Of a stretch of 64,000 bases of DNA, positions 46,574 to 56,161 are shown in pieces; position 1 is the first letter of the stretch, and every line of letters begins with the position of its first letter. This stretch comes from Roseinatronobacter thiooxidans (GTDB lineage: Bacteria > Pseudomonadota > Alphaproteobacteria > Rhodobacterales > Rhodobacteraceae). The translations under genes were made by a program, and so were the position numbers. The DNA is taken from contig NZ_MEHT01000044.1 in the NCBI RefSeq assembly GCF_001870675.1, forward strand, positions 124,001-188,000. Reading direction: 5' to 3'. The notes under the pieces were generated by a model. The model saw nothing but the letters and a program-made list of their open reading frames with translations, made no database searches and was not told where the DNA came from.

Positions 46574-47917
46574 TCAGGCCACAGCTTCCATCTCGGCAAT
46601 GATCCCGTTCACCACTTCAGAGAGCAGACCCTCATCATCGCATTCCGCCATGACGCGCACCAGCGGTTCGGTGCCGGATTTGCGGATCAGCAAACGCCCC
46701 CGCCCGTTCAGGCGCAGTTGTGCATCTTCAATAGCGGCTTGCACTTCGGTCTTGGACAGCAAATCCACCCCCGGCGCATAGCGCAGGTTTTTCAGCATTT
46801 GCGGCACAGGCTCGAAACTGCGGGTCAGCATCGAGGCGGGCTTGTCCGTCTCGACCATGGCGGCCAGAAATTGCAAGGCTGCGATCATGCCATCCCCTGT
46901 GGTGGCGTAATCGGTCATCACAATATGGCCCGACTGCTCGCCACCCAGATTCCAGCCCCCCTGACGCATCCTCTCGACCACATGCCGGTCGCCCACGGCG
47001 GTGCGTTCCATCCGCAGGCCACGGCCTTGCAAGAATTGCTCCAGCCCCAGATTGGACATGACAGTGGCGACAAGCACGCCTTCATGCAGGCGGTCCGCCT
47101 CGGCCCAGCGGCGGGCAAACAGCGCCATGATCTGGTCGCCATCCGCGATCTGGCCGCGCTCGTCTATCAAGATCACGCGGTCCGCGTCGCCATCCAGTGT
47201 GATGCCCAAATCCGCGCCCGTCTCCAGCACTTTGGCGGCACAGGTGCGCGGATGGGTCGATCCGCATTCAAGGTTGATATTCAGGCCATTCGGGCTGGTG
47301 CCAATCGGGATCACATCCGCGCCCAGTTCCCACAGCAATTGCGGGGCCACGCGGTGGGCCGCACCATTGGCGCAATCCAGCACAATGCGCAGGCCATTCA
47401 ACTGCGTGCCGCGCATCAGCGTGGTTTTGGCATATTCGACATAGCGCCCGCCTGCATCTTCAATGCGCTTGGCCCGCCCGATATTGGCGGGTTGGGCAGG
47501 GGTGATATTGCCTTCGGTAATCTTCTCGATGGCTTCTTCATCTGCATCCGACAGTTTGAACCCGTCAGGGCCGAAAAACTTGATGCCATTGTCCTGATGC
47601 GCATTGTGACTGGCCGAAATCATGATCCCAAGGTCGGCGCGCATGGAGCGGGTCAGATACCCCACCGCCGGTGTCGGCACTGGCCCCAGCAGCAAGACAT
47701 TCATCCCGGTTGAGGTCAGACCCGCTGTCAGCGCCGTCTCGATCATGTAGCCCGACAGACGGGTATCCTTGCCGATCACAACGCGGTGCCCGTTGGACCC
47801 GTCGCGCCGGAAATGCCGGCCCGCCGCCGCGCCCAGTTTCAGGGCCATTTCAGCTGTCATCGGAAAACTGTTTGCTGTGCCACGAACCCCGTCCGTGCCA
47901 AATAACTTGCGTGTCAT
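46574..47917 (-). CDS. glmM: phosphoglucosamine mutase
   Basis: Converts glucosamine 6-phosphate to glucosamine 1-phosphate for UDP-GlcNAc synthesis. 447 residues. FGTDGVRG at the N-terminus, the phosphoserine loop [14 protein letters not shown] with Ser103 as the phosphorylated residue, metal-binding DGDADRV and the phosphate-binding [11 protein letters not shown]. Stop and start overlap with folP (ATGA), so the two are cotranscribed. Confidence 0.96.
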   Translation of the reverse strand: MTRKLFGTDGVRGTANSFPMTAEMALKLGAAAGRHFRRDGSNGHRVVIGKDTRLSGYMIETALTAGLTSTGMNVLLLGPVPTPAVGYLTRSMRADLGIMISASHNAHQDNGIKFFGPDGFKLSDADEEAIEKITEGNITPAQPANIGRAKRIEDAGGRYVEYAKTTLMRGTQLNGLRIVLDCANGAAHRVAPQLLWELGADVIPIGTSPNGLNINLECGSTHPRTCAAKVLETGADLGITLDGDADRVILIDERGQIADGDQIMALFARRWAEADRLHEGVLVATVMSNLGLEQFLQGRGLRMERTAVGDRHVVERMRQGGWNLGGEQSGHIVMTDYATTGDGMIAALQFLAAMVETDKPASMLTRSFEPVPQMLKNLRYAPGVDLLSKTEVQAAIEDAQLRLNGRGRLLIRKSGTEPLVRVMAECDDEGLLSEVVNGIIAEMEAVA

Positions 47918-48930
47918 ACCTTCACCCCATTTACCGTTTTTTCAAGCGCCTGCCCAACAGCCAGCGCCTGTCTTGTTTCAATCACGTCATGCACACGCAG
48001 TATTTGCGCACCCTGCCCTGCTCCAAATAAAGCCGCAGCAACCGATCCCGCCATCCTGTGCGACGCCACCTCGACCCCGCAAAGCGTGCCGATAAACCGC
48101 TTGCGCGATGCCCCGAGAAGGATAGCACATCCCAACTGGTGCAGCAGCGCCAAAGATTGCAGCAGTGCAAGATTATGCTCAAGCGTCTTGCCAAAGCCGA
48201 TGCCCGGATCGACAATCACCTTCGAGCGGTCGATCCCCGCCGCCTCGGCGCGCGTCACAGCCTGTGCAAGCCAATCATACACATCCAGCCGCACATCGTT
48301 GTATTTAGGGTCATTTTGCATGGTCTGGGGGGTGCCTTGGGCATGCATAAGGCACAAGGGCACGCCCGCTTCCGCGACCACGCGGCCCATATCACGATCC
48401 CATGTCAGGGCTGAAACATCATTCACCAAATCGGCACCTGCGGCCAGTGCCGCAGCCGCGACCCGCGCCTTGCGTGTATCGATCGAGATGGGCACGCGCA
48501 GCCCGTCCGCGCGCAAGGCTGCGATCAAGGGCGCTGTCCGCGCGATCTCTTCGGCGACCGGCACCTCTTGTGCACCGGGCCGTGTCGATTCGCCGCCGAT
48601 ATCCAGAATATCAGCCCCCTCCGCGACCATGCGGTGTGCCTGTGCGCAGGCGCGCTCGAAACTGTGGAACTGGCCCCCATCCGAGAAACTGTCAGGGGTG
48701 ACATTCAAAATGCCCATGATCCGCGGGCGCGCAAGGTCCAGACCGCATAGCGGGGGCAATTCTGCCAGCAAACCCGCATCCTGCGTGCGGCAAAACGCGC
48801 GCTCGGCCCAGCCGCCATCGCGGTTAATTTCGGCAATTGCAGCAAGACGCACCGCCTTCTGGCCGCGCAAGGCAGGCATTTCGGGCGATGCAAGGGCAGC
48901 GGGGCGCAACAGCGGCAGCAGGTATTTCAT
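47914..48930 (-). CDS. folP: dihydropteroate synthase
   Basis: Condenses p-aminobenzoate with dihydropterin pyrophosphate in folate synthesis. 338 residues from ATG 48930 ([12 protein letters not shown]). A 70-residue N-terminal extension precedes the TIM barrel: [41 protein letters not shown]. The extension is common in this group. Operon with glmM and, upstream, folB. Confidence 0.95.
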   Translation of the reverse strand: MKYLLPLLRPAALASPEMPALRGQKAVRLAAIAEINRDGGWAERAFCRTQDAGLLAELPPLCGLDLARPRIMGILNVTPDSFSDGGQFHSFERACAQAHRMVAEGADILDIGGESTRPGAQEVPVAEEIARTAPLIAALRADGLRVPISIDTRKARVAAAALAAGADLVNDVSALTWDRDMGRVVAEAGVPLCLMHAQGTPQTMQNDPKYNDVRLDVYDWLAQAVTRAEAAGIDRSKVIVDPGIGFGKTLEHNLALLQSLALLHQLGCAILLGASRKRFIGTLCGVEVASHRMAGSVAAALFGAGQGAQILRVHDVIETRQALAVGQALEKTVNGVKV

Positions 48931-48968
48931 GCAAGCTGTTTGCCCAAAGCGCGCAGGGCGCGCAAGCC

Positions 48969-49889
48969 TCAGCGCGGCAAATAGGCCTGCGGCACATGGC
49001 TGCCGGGGGGCGCGCTTAGCCCTTCGGGCATCAGCAGTTGCGCGGCGGCAACATGTTCGGCCAGCCACAACGCCAGCGCCAGACCATCTTGCGCCGGGCC
49101 ATCAGGGCTGTCGGTGGAATCGAGCATCAGCTTGGACGGCGCCCATGCGATCACCTGCCCCTGCTTCATGGCCCAATCAATCTCTGTGCGGCTGGATACA
49201 ACCACGCAACGCGGGTCCAAAGCCGCCAGTCGCCACGCGTTCTGTTCAATCGCCAACAGGTTTATCCGCCGCTGCACAGCCGGATGGCCCGTTGTCGCAA
49301 CAGCCTGTGGCGGCATGCCGACACACAGAATTACCGGCAAGCCCCGCGCCAGAAGCGCATCCAGCCGTGCGGAAAGATCGGGCGCGTCAATCGTGCTATT
49401 GTCCAGATACACCACCAACGGGTGCACAGTGGTTTCTTCGCCTTTGGGGTCCAGCGCACGCAAGGGCTGCGCGGCGCGATTGCGCACAATCTCGACCCCA
49501 AGCGCGCCCGGGCCACGATCCAGCTTTTCCACCCGCACAAAAGCGCGCATCGCCTGCGGTTCCAGCAAAACACGCGCGGCAATGCGTTCCGCCAGTGTTT
49601 CCAGCAGGTTCAGACGTTCTGCGGCCAGTTCAGCGGTGATGGCTTCGGTGATCCGGTCATAGGACAGGATGCGATCCACATCATCTTCAACCGGGGCGGG
49701 GTGCGGACGCAATTCCACCACGACATTGAAGCGCACGCGCTGGGTCTGGCCACGCTCTGCCTGAAAAGCGCCAATCTCGACGGCCACAACATGATCGCGC
49801 ACCGAAATACGGTCGCGCGGGTCTGCGGGCGCAGACGCTTCCGCGCGCGCTTCGGGATGGGCGAAGGCCAAACGAATATCAGAGGTCAT
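48969..49889 (-). CDS. folB: dihydroneopterin aldolase with C-terminal extra domain
   Basis: 306 residues from ATG 49889 (MTSDIRLAFAHPEA). Residues 26-135 are the FolB/tunnelling fold (VRDHVVAVEIGAF, SYDRITEAI, LLETLAERIAARVL, VEKLDRGPGALGVEIVR). Family members are usually about 120 residues; here 150 further residues (155-306) follow, with VYLDNSTIDAPDL, LPVILCVGMPPQ, QGQVIAWAPSKL and ALALWLAEHVAAAQLL. The tail vaguely recalls an amino-acid-kinase fold, but I cannot assign it. Upstream of folP. Confidence 0.85.
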   Translation of the reverse strand: MTSDIRLAFAHPEARAEASAPADPRDRISVRDHVVAVEIGAFQAERGQTQRVRFNVVVELRPHPAPVEDDVDRILSYDRITEAITAELAAERLNLLETLAERIAARVLLEPQAMRAFVRVEKLDRGPGALGVEIVRNRAAQPLRALDPKGEETTVHPLVVYLDNSTIDAPDLSARLDALLARGLPVILCVGMPPQAVATTGHPAVQRRINLLAIEQNAWRLAALDPRCVVVSSRTEIDWAMKQGQVIAWAPSKLMLDSTDSPDGPAQDGLALALWLAEHVAAAQLLMPEGLSAPPGSHVPQAYLPR

Positions 49890-49991
49890 GCAGTCTCTCT
49901 CAGCGCTGTTGCCCCCTTGTAACGCCTGAACCGCCCGACACAACGCGCAATCCCGCCCCCACGCGGGCAGGAAGCGACATGGGATGCCAGG

Positions 49992-51032
49992 TCAGCCGCG
50001 ATAAAACAGATGCGCGCCGATATGTGTGGTTTGTGTGAAACGGTGTGCCCAAGACGGGTTGACGGCAGTTGTATGGAAATACAGCGCGCCCTGCGTCAGG
50101 CCGCGATGCCCGCCTTCAACCATCACCTGTGCAATCCGTTGCGCGCGCGACGCGGCCTTGCGATTGGGCATCGCTTCGGAATTGCCATCACAGGCGAAAC
50201 TGAACTGGCAGCCCCCCATGCGGCCCGCGCGCACACCCTGATAGACGACACCGCAAATGGAATTGGGGAATTTGCGCGAATCGACCCTGTTCAGGATAAC
50301 TTCCGCCACAGCAAACTGGCCCCGCAGGCTTTCGCCGCGCGCTTCGTGATAGATTGCTGTTGCAAGGCAGGCTTTTTCGTCATTCAGGGGGCGCAGATCA
50401 AGGGTGCGCAACCACCTGTCATTGTATTGCACCACACGCCGCTCCAGCGTGGCGGGCCGCAGCATGGGCCGCGTTGAAGACATGGGCGCAAATGTTCTGT
50501 TGAAACGGGGGGTTGCGATCCCTGCGCCCTGCGTGGACAGGCGGACATCCACCTTTGTCAACACCGCCATCGCCGCGTCGTCGCGCGCCATCGGACGGGG
50601 CGATGTGGTGACAGCGGCAGACAAAGCAGGGGTTTCAGGCGCTTGATACTCCAGATTTCCCTGCCCCTCTGGCACAGGCGGTGTGACCATCCGCATGGGC
50701 CAGATTTTCAAGACATCCGCATCAAAGCGCGCCACTGACGGAGCATGCGGTGCGCCTATATCTGTCATCACCACATTGCGAAGACTGGGGTTCGACTGCT
50801 GAACCGAAGCCATGACCAGTTTTGCGCGCATGTCTTCATTAAGTGTCGCATCCTGCACCCGCGAGCCGACACTGAGCGGTGCCATCAAAGCGCCGAGAAC
50901 ACATATAGAAAACACCATGACACGCGAATAGCGAAGATGCCCTGCCACAAACCGAGAGGTCGCCACACGCGCGCCTTTCTCTGGAATACGGTTTTCCCGC
51001 GTCAGCACCAAAGTTTCACTAAAATCAGTCAT
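49992..51032 (-). CDS. SleB/CwlJ-type cell-wall hydrolase
   Basis: 346 residues from ATG 51032 (MTDFSETLVL). N-terminal hydrophobic segment (VMVFSICVLGALMAPL, about 38-55) anchors or exports the protein. A long Pro/Thr-rich spacer follows, then the Hydrolase_2 domain (about 215-345): CLATAIYHEARGE with the catalytic Glu, AVAEVILNRVDSRKFP, and TQGALYFHTT. Despite the spore-germination family name, it is common in non-sporulating alphaproteobacteria as a peptidoglycan hydrolase. Weak ribosome-binding site. Confidence 0.85.
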   Translation of the reverse strand: MTDFSETLVLTRENRIPEKGARVATSRFVAGHLRYSRVMVFSICVLGALMAPLSVGSRVQDATLNEDMRAKLVMASVQQSNPSLRNVVMTDIGAPHAPSVARFDADVLKIWPMRMVTPPVPEGQGNLEYQAPETPALSAAVTTSPRPMARDDAAMAVLTKVDVRLSTQGAGIATPRFNRTFAPMSSTRPMLRPATLERRVVQYNDRWLRTLDLRPLNDEKACLATAIYHEARGESLRGQFAVAEVILNRVDSRKFPNSICGVVYQGVRAGRMGGCQFSFACDGNSEAMPNRKAASRAQRIAQVMVEGGHRGLTQGALYFHTTAVNPSWAHRFTQTTHIGAHLFYRG

Positions 51033-51202
51033 ACAAAATAGTGCGGCACTTAATTTTGCGCCTGCTCCCAACGTTCAGATTCACATTTCCGCGAGGACGA
51101 GTACAACAAATTGACCAAAAGGTCTACAAACTCGAACCCCACGCCCCTGTGGCATGGGCTTGTTTTTGCCGATAGCCTTAAAAAACTGTATAGTTTCAGA
51201 GG

Positions 51203-53743
51203 TCAGTCAAGCTCTTCGATGACCAGCTGCGCCGCAGCAAGCCGTGCAACCGGCACCCGAAACGGAGAGCAGGACACATAATCAAACCCCAGTTCCCGAC
51301 AGAATCGAATCGATTCCGGGTTGCCGCCATGCTCGCCACAGATTGACAGGGTCAGGTCTTCGCGTGCCTTGCGGCCGCGCGCAGCACCCAGTTGCAGCAA
51401 TTCCCCCACCCCGTCCAGATCGAGCGTGTGGAACGGGTCTTCGGGGAAAACCCCTTGCTGGACATAATCCGACATGAACCGCCCCGCATCGTCGCGTGAC
51501 AGGCCATAGGTCATCTGGGTCAGGTCGTTTGTGCCAAAAGACAGGAACGCGGCATGCAGTGCAATGTCGCCTGCCCGCAATGCCGCGCGCGGGGTTTCGA
51601 CCATAACGCCCACGCGATATTCAAAATCCACCCCCATACGCGAGCGTACCTGCGCTGCGATGGCGTCGATGCGCGACTTGATCAACTCCACCTCGCGCAT
51701 GGCCGAGACAAGCGGGATCATGATTTCAGGCGCAACCGGCGTGGCCCGGCGCGATACTTCGACAGTCGCTTCAAAGATCGCACGCGCCTGCATCTCGTAG
51801 ATTTCCGGTATCGTCACCCCAAGGCGCACGCCGCGCATGCCCAGCATCGGGTTGAATTCCGACAATGCCTCGGCACGGCGGATGATCTCGGACAGGGGTT
51901 TGTTCAGCGCATCCGCAAGAAAACGCAACCCTTCTTTGGAATGCGGCAGGAATTCATGCAAGGGCGGGTCAAACAGGCGAATGCAGACGGGCTGGCCTTG
52001 CATGATCTCGAACAGGTCAATGAAATCGGCGCGCTGCATGGGCAAGAGCCGCTCCAGCGAATCCCTGCGATCCTCGGATGTGTCGGCAAAGATCATCTCG
52101 CGCATCAGGGTCAGGCGATCATCCTCGAAAAACATATGCTCGGTGCGGCACAGCCCGATGCCCTGTGCCTTGAACTCGCGCGCGATGCGCGCATCGGCAG
52201 GGGTGTCGGCATTGGCGCGAATGCCGATGTCACAGCGCGCATCGGCCCAATCCAGCAGCGTGGTAAACCGGTCATCCAGCGCAGGTTCCAGCAACGCCAC
52301 CTCGCCGATCAGCACCACGCCATTGGTGCCATCGACTGTCAGCATGTCGCCCTCGGACAGGGTATGCCCGCCCGCGCGTACAGTCTTGCGCCGCTCGTCG
52401 ATCTGCATGCCGGTGGCACCGACCACGCAGGGCACCCCCAAGCCGCGGCCAATCACGGCGGCATGGCTGGTCATGCCGCCCCGCTCGGTCAGCACGGCTT
52501 GGGCGGAATGCATGCCGCGAATATCCTCTGGCGTGGTTTCGCGGCGCACAAGGATACACGGCTCGTCGCGCGACGCACAGGCTTGCGCGGCGGTCGAGGA
52601 GAACACGATCCGCCCGATTGCCGCTCCGGGGCTGGCGGCAATACCGCGCACAAATTGTTCGGTGCGCGCGCGCGCATCCACCTGCCGGTGCAACAACTCG
52701 CTCAGCGCTTTGGGTTGGATGCGCATCAGCGCCTCATCCCGCTCGATGATGCCTGCATTCGCCAGATCCACCGCCACCCGCACAGAGGCGCGTGACGAGC
52801 GCTGAACCGTCACCGCGTCCAGAACCCACAGCTTGCCATCATCCAGCGTGAACTCGATCTCCATCTCCTCGCGCAGCCGCGTGCGCGCGTAATCGCCGTG
52901 GCGCAGCAATTCCGCGAAAGCGTCAGGGCAGCGTTCCTCCAGCGACGGGCCGCGCTTGTCGCGCGTCAGGTACAGCACATTCTCGCCGTTCTGCATCGCA
53001 TCCAGCGCATGCACCCCGCGCGATTTGAAGCGGCCTGTCACTTGCGGCATGCCTGTCTCGGCATCGATAAACCGGATCAGCCCGGCCCCGCTCTCGCCCG
53101 CGCCAATGCCACCTGCCATCGCCTGCACCACCAGCCCAAGGCCCGCATCCGCAGGCGCGCCCTTGGCCTGCCGCAACAGCCGCGCCGATGTCCCTTCCCA
53201 TGCCCGCGCCATAGAGCGCAGCACATCCGCCAGTTGCTGCGCGGGGGATTGGGGGAAGGGTTCTTCGACTTCCGTCTCGTAATCACGCAAGGCCGCCTGA
53301 AGCGCGGGCAGGCAGGGTTCTGTGGCATCGAACATATCAGGGTCCAGATGGGCGACATGGGCGGCATAGGATTGCACGAAGCGCAGATACAACTCTGTCG
53401 CCACCGGCTCGCCGTAAGCGGCGGCGATCTCGGCGTGTTTTTCGTCATTCATGCCGATGTTTAAAATCGCCGCAGGCCCGCCCCATTGCGGATGCTCGGC
53501 ACTGGGGCGCACAGACATAAGCTGGCCTTGCGGGAAATGCCCCAACAGATGGCGCAGGTTCATCTGCGCACCTGTCGCGATTTCGCGCACAACTGCGAAA
53601 GACAGCGCAATGGTTTGCGGGACTGGCATATCCAGCCGCACAAGACGTTGCAGGCATTTGGCCCGCCAGCCATGGGTCTCGCGCTTGATCGGGGCCGATC
53701 CGGTGATCTGGGCGTAATCTGTCAGGGTCAGGTATTTGGGCAT
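51203..53743 (-). CDS. PPDK-like PEP-utilising protein with divergent ATP-grasp half
   Basis: 846 residues from ATG 53743 (MPKYLTLTDYAQ), with AAGGTG upstream. The central swivelling domain is intact: ERGGMTSHAAVIGRGLGVPCVVG with His427, and the C-terminal PEP-binding barrel shows LCRTEHMFF, FGTNDLTQMTYG and CGEHGGNP. The N-terminal third aligns in order with pyruvate phosphate dikinase but lacks GGKGANL, the TRNP-type ATP motif and QGEDVVAG; only a remnant SVRPSA is seen. PPDK activity is therefore uncertain, though naming as ppdK would be the usual call. Confidence 0.8.
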   Translation of the reverse strand: MPKYLTLTDYAQITGSAPIKRETHGWRAKCLQRLVRLDMPVPQTIALSFAVVREIATGAQMNLRHLLGHFPQGQLMSVRPSAEHPQWGGPAAILNIGMNDEKHAEIAAAYGEPVATELYLRFVQSYAAHVAHLDPDMFDATEPCLPALQAALRDYETEVEEPFPQSPAQQLADVLRSMARAWEGTSARLLRQAKGAPADAGLGLVVQAMAGGIGAGESGAGLIRFIDAETGMPQVTGRFKSRGVHALDAMQNGENVLYLTRDKRGPSLEERCPDAFAELLRHGDYARTRLREEMEIEFTLDDGKLWVLDAVTVQRSSRASVRVAVDLANAGIIERDEALMRIQPKALSELLHRQVDARARTEQFVRGIAASPGAAIGRIVFSSTAAQACASRDEPCILVRRETTPEDIRGMHSAQAVLTERGGMTSHAAVIGRGLGVPCVVGATGMQIDERRKTVRAGGHTLSEGDMLTVDGTNGVVLIGEVALLEPALDDRFTTLLDWADARCDIGIRANADTPADARIAREFKAQGIGLCRTEHMFFEDDRLTLMREMIFADTSEDRRDSLERLLPMQRADFIDLFEIMQGQPVCIRLFDPPLHEFLPHSKEGLRFLADALNKPLSEIIRRAEALSEFNPMLGMRGVRLGVTIPEIYEMQARAIFEATVEVSRRATPVAPEIMIPLVSAMREVELIKSRIDAIAAQVRSRMGVDFEYRVGVMVETPRAALRAGDIALHAAFLSFGTNDLTQMTYGLSRDDAGRFMSDYVQQGVFPEDPFHTLDLDGVGELLQLGAARGRKAREDLTLSICGEHGGNPESIRFCRELGFDYVSCSPFRVPVARLAAAQLVIEELD

Positions 53744-53836
53744 TGGTGGCACCTTCTGGCTGCGCCGCAGCATAGGCCAATACGCACCGGACTCAAGGAT
53801 TTGTTAGTGCACAGTCTGGCCTGCGATGTGCGCCAT

Positions 53837-53859
53837 GACCCCGGACTTGATCCGGGGTC
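53837..53859. repeat. palindromic repeat B, copy 1
   Basis: GACCCCGGA-CTTGA-TCCGGGGTC, a perfect 9-base inverted repeat, part of a family with the CCGG(A/G)TCAAG(T/C)CCGG core. It could form a hairpin in RNA from either strand. Confidence 0.75.
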
Positions 53860-53896
53860 TCGCGGCCTTGTGCCCTGTGCGCATGGCAGGACCAGA

Positions 53897-53919
53897 GGTC
53901 CCGGATCAAGTCCGGGACC
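53897..53919. repeat. palindromic repeat B, copy 2
   Basis: GGTCCCGGA-TCAAG-TCCGGGACC, preceded by CCAGA as in copy 3. Opposite loop orientation to copy 1, so the two form a larger inverted pair about 40 bases apart. Confidence 0.75.
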
Positions 53920-53935
53920 GCGCAGCACCCGGTTC

Positions 53936-56158
53936 TCAGCCCTCGACCCGCGTCAGATCGGCCACTTGCAGACAGGTCGCGCGGATGCGGTGCAGAAGGT
54001 TCAGCCGGTTGCGGCGGATGATCTGGTTGTCCGTGTTGATCTGCACCGCGTCGAAAAACGCATCAATCGGCGCGCGCAGGCCCGCCATGGCGGACATGGC
54101 GGCGGCGAAATCCTCGGCCTGCATGGCGGGGGTGATGGCAGATTCGGCAGTGTCGAGCGCTGTGAACAGCGCGCGTTCCTCGTCTGTTTCGGCCAGTTTG
54201 GGATCTGGGCCGAAGGAGTATTCCACCCCGTCCTTGGCTTCCTCTTTCGTCAAAATGTTGTTGGCGCGCTTGAAGCCTTGCAGCAGGTTCTCGCCATCGC
54301 TGGTTTTCAGGAACGCACTCAGCGCCTCGGCCCGTTTGACCAGCAGGGTCAGGTCGTCATTATTCGGCATGGCAAGGCAGGCGTCGATCACGTCATGCCG
54401 GATGCCTTGCTCGCGCAGGTGGACTTTGAGACGGTCGTGGAAGAAGGCGAGGAGGTCTTTTGCTTGTGAAAATTCATCGCTGAACTCCGACCACCCTACC
54501 GGCGAATAAATCTTTATGTTTTCAAGATCAGACTTAAGGTGATGCTTCAGGTTTGAGGAGTACATTTCTAGCGCTCTGGTAAGAACCTCTTTTGTTTCAT
54601 CTGCCTTTGCTTTCAAAATCTGTCCCTTAATTCGGATTAAACCCTCCAAAATACGCGACATACAATCTGTCCGCACCCCATTCCCCAACACCAACCGGAT
54701 AACCCCCAGCGCAGCCCGTCGCAGCGCATAAGGGTCTTTCGACCCCGTGGGCTTCTCGTCAATCGCCCAGAACCCTGTCAGCGTGTCGATCTTGTCGGCC
54801 AAGGCCACAGCCACCGAAACTGGCGAGGATGGCACCGAATCCGATGGGCCCAGCGGTTGGTAATGCTCCACACAGGCGCGCGCCACGTCTTCAAGCAGCC
54901 CCGCTTCCCGCGCATAATAGCTGCCCATCAAGCCTTGCAATTCGGGGAACTCGCCCACCATTTCAGACCGCAGATCGGCCTTCGCTACCCGCGCGGCCAA
55001 AGCCGCCTGTTCCGCATCCGCCCCCACCAGCGGCGCAATCTCGCGCGCCAGCGCCTCGATCCGCGCGACGCGGTCGGTTTGCGAGCCAAGCTTGTTGTGG
55101 AAGGTCACATCGGCCAGCCCTGCGCCCATGCCTTCAAGCCCCGCTTGAGAAACAGTGCGCAAGTCATTGTCCCAAAAGAACTTTGCATCCGACAGGCGTG
55201 CTGCCAGAACCTTTTGATTGCCCGCCAGAATGGTCGCGCCACCATCCGCAGTCTCGCGGTTGGCAACGGTCACGAAACCCACGATCTGCCCGCGTTTGGG
55301 GTCGCGGACAGAGAAAAACTTCTGGTGTTCCTTCATCGAGGTTTGCAGCACCTCTGGTGGCAGGCCAAGGAATTGCTCCTCGATCCGGCCCATCAGCACG
55401 ACGGGCCATTCGACCAGCCCTGCCACCTCGGCCAGCAGGCCGCGATCCTCGACCAGCTCCAACCCTTGGGCGAAGGCCATTTGCTGCGCGTCATTCCAGA
55501 TGTGATCTGCCCGCTCGGCAGGGTCCAGAATGACCTTGGCGCGCTTCAGCTTTGCTGCGTAATCCTCGAAACTTGCAACAGAAAATGCGTCCGGCGCCAT
55601 GAAACGGTGCCCGCGTGTGGTGTCGCCTGCAACAATCCCGTCCACATCCAGCGGCACCACCTCCGCGCCCGCCTCGGTGGTCAGGATGCACAGGATCGAA
55701 TGCAAAGGCCGCACCCAGCGCAAGCTGCCATTGCCCCAGCGCATGGATTTGGGCCAAGGGAAATTGCGGATCGTGGCTTCCAGCACTTCGGCCACAATCG
55801 CGGGGGCCGCGCGCCCTTCGCTGACGACCATGGCAACATAGACCTGCCCCTTCTTGTCATCGCGGAGTTCCAGATCATCCATCCGAAGCCCGGTAGAACG
55901 CAAGAACCCCTCCACTGCCTTTTCCGGCGCGCCCAGTTTGGGGCCGCGCCGTTCTTCGCGCGTGGTGGGAGAGTGGTCGGACAGGCCCTGCACCGCCAGC
56001 GCAAGGCGGCGCGGCGTGGCAAAGGTCTCGGCATGGGCATAGGTCAGGCCCGCCTCGACCAACCCGTCGGTTATCAGCCGCTTGAGCGCGTCGCGCGCGC
56101 CCGCCTGCATCCGCGCGGGGATTTCTTCGGAAAACAGCTCGATCAGAAGGTCAGCCAT
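53936..56158 (-). CDS. glyS: glycyl-tRNA synthetase beta subunit
   Basis: 740 residues. N-terminal DLLIELFSEEIPARMQ, middle VGFVTVANRE and KFFWDNDL, then the anticodon-binding HD-like domain with DLLAFFHDRLKVHLREQGIRHDVIDACL. Contains an AT-rich, lysine-rich stretch at roughly residues 494-560 (bases 54475-54675) that looks unlike the rest. Three bases separate its start from the DUF6446-like stop; glyQ is two genes upstream. The beta subunit pairs with GlyQ to form the alpha2beta2 enzyme. Confidence 0.94.
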   Translation of the reverse strand: MADLLIELFSEEIPARMQAGARDALKRLITDGLVEAGLTYAHAETFATPRRLALAVQGLSDHSPTTREERRGPKLGAPEKAVEGFLRSTGLRMDDLELRDDKKGQVYVAMVVSEGRAAPAIVAEVLEATIRNFPWPKSMRWGNGSLRWVRPLHSILCILTTEAGAEVVPLDVDGIVAGDTTRGHRFMAPDAFSVASFEDYAAKLKRAKVILDPAERADHIWNDAQQMAFAQGLELVEDRGLLAEVAGLVEWPVVLMGRIEEQFLGLPPEVLQTSMKEHQKFFSVRDPKRGQIVGFVTVANRETADGGATILAGNQKVLAARLSDAKFFWDNDLRTVSQAGLEGMGAGLADVTFHNKLGSQTDRVARIEALAREIAPLVGADAEQAALAARVAKADLRSEMVGEFPELQGLMGSYYAREAGLLEDVARACVEHYQPLGPSDSVPSSPVSVAVALADKIDTLTGFWAIDEKPTGSKDPYALRRAALGVIRLVLGNGVRTDCMSRILEGLIRIKGQILKAKADETKEVLTRALEMYSSNLKHHLKSDLENIKIYSPVGWSEFSDEFSQAKDLLAFFHDRLKVHLREQGIRHDVIDACLAMPNNDDLTLLVKRAEALSAFLKTSDGENLLQGFKRANNILTKEEAKDGVEYSFGPDPKLAETDEERALFTALDTAESAITPAMQAEDFAAAMSAMAGLRAPIDAFFDAVQINTDNQIIRRNRLNLLHRIRATCLQVADLTRVEG

Positions 56159-56161
56159 GGG

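Larger units (their letters stand above)
53744..53935. other. 192-base region with two palindromic repeats
   Basis: Between the glyS stop and the PPDK-like gene start, both on the minus strand. Contains the repeats at 53837-53859 and 53897-53919 and no gene. It should hold the promoter of the PPDK-like gene between the repeats and 53743. Confidence 0.5.

Noticed and set aside
48086-49639. 517-codon plus-strand frame across folP and folB
   Set aside because: Antisense shadow; Ser/Arg/Ala-rich, no motif, no ribosome-binding site.
51554-52795. 413-codon plus-strand frame opposite the PPDK-like gene
   Set aside because: Antisense shadow; low-complexity Gln/His/Arg composition.
53837-53919. Possible CRISPR from the two similar palindromes
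   Set aside because: Only two units in opposite orientation, no regular spacer set, no cas genes.
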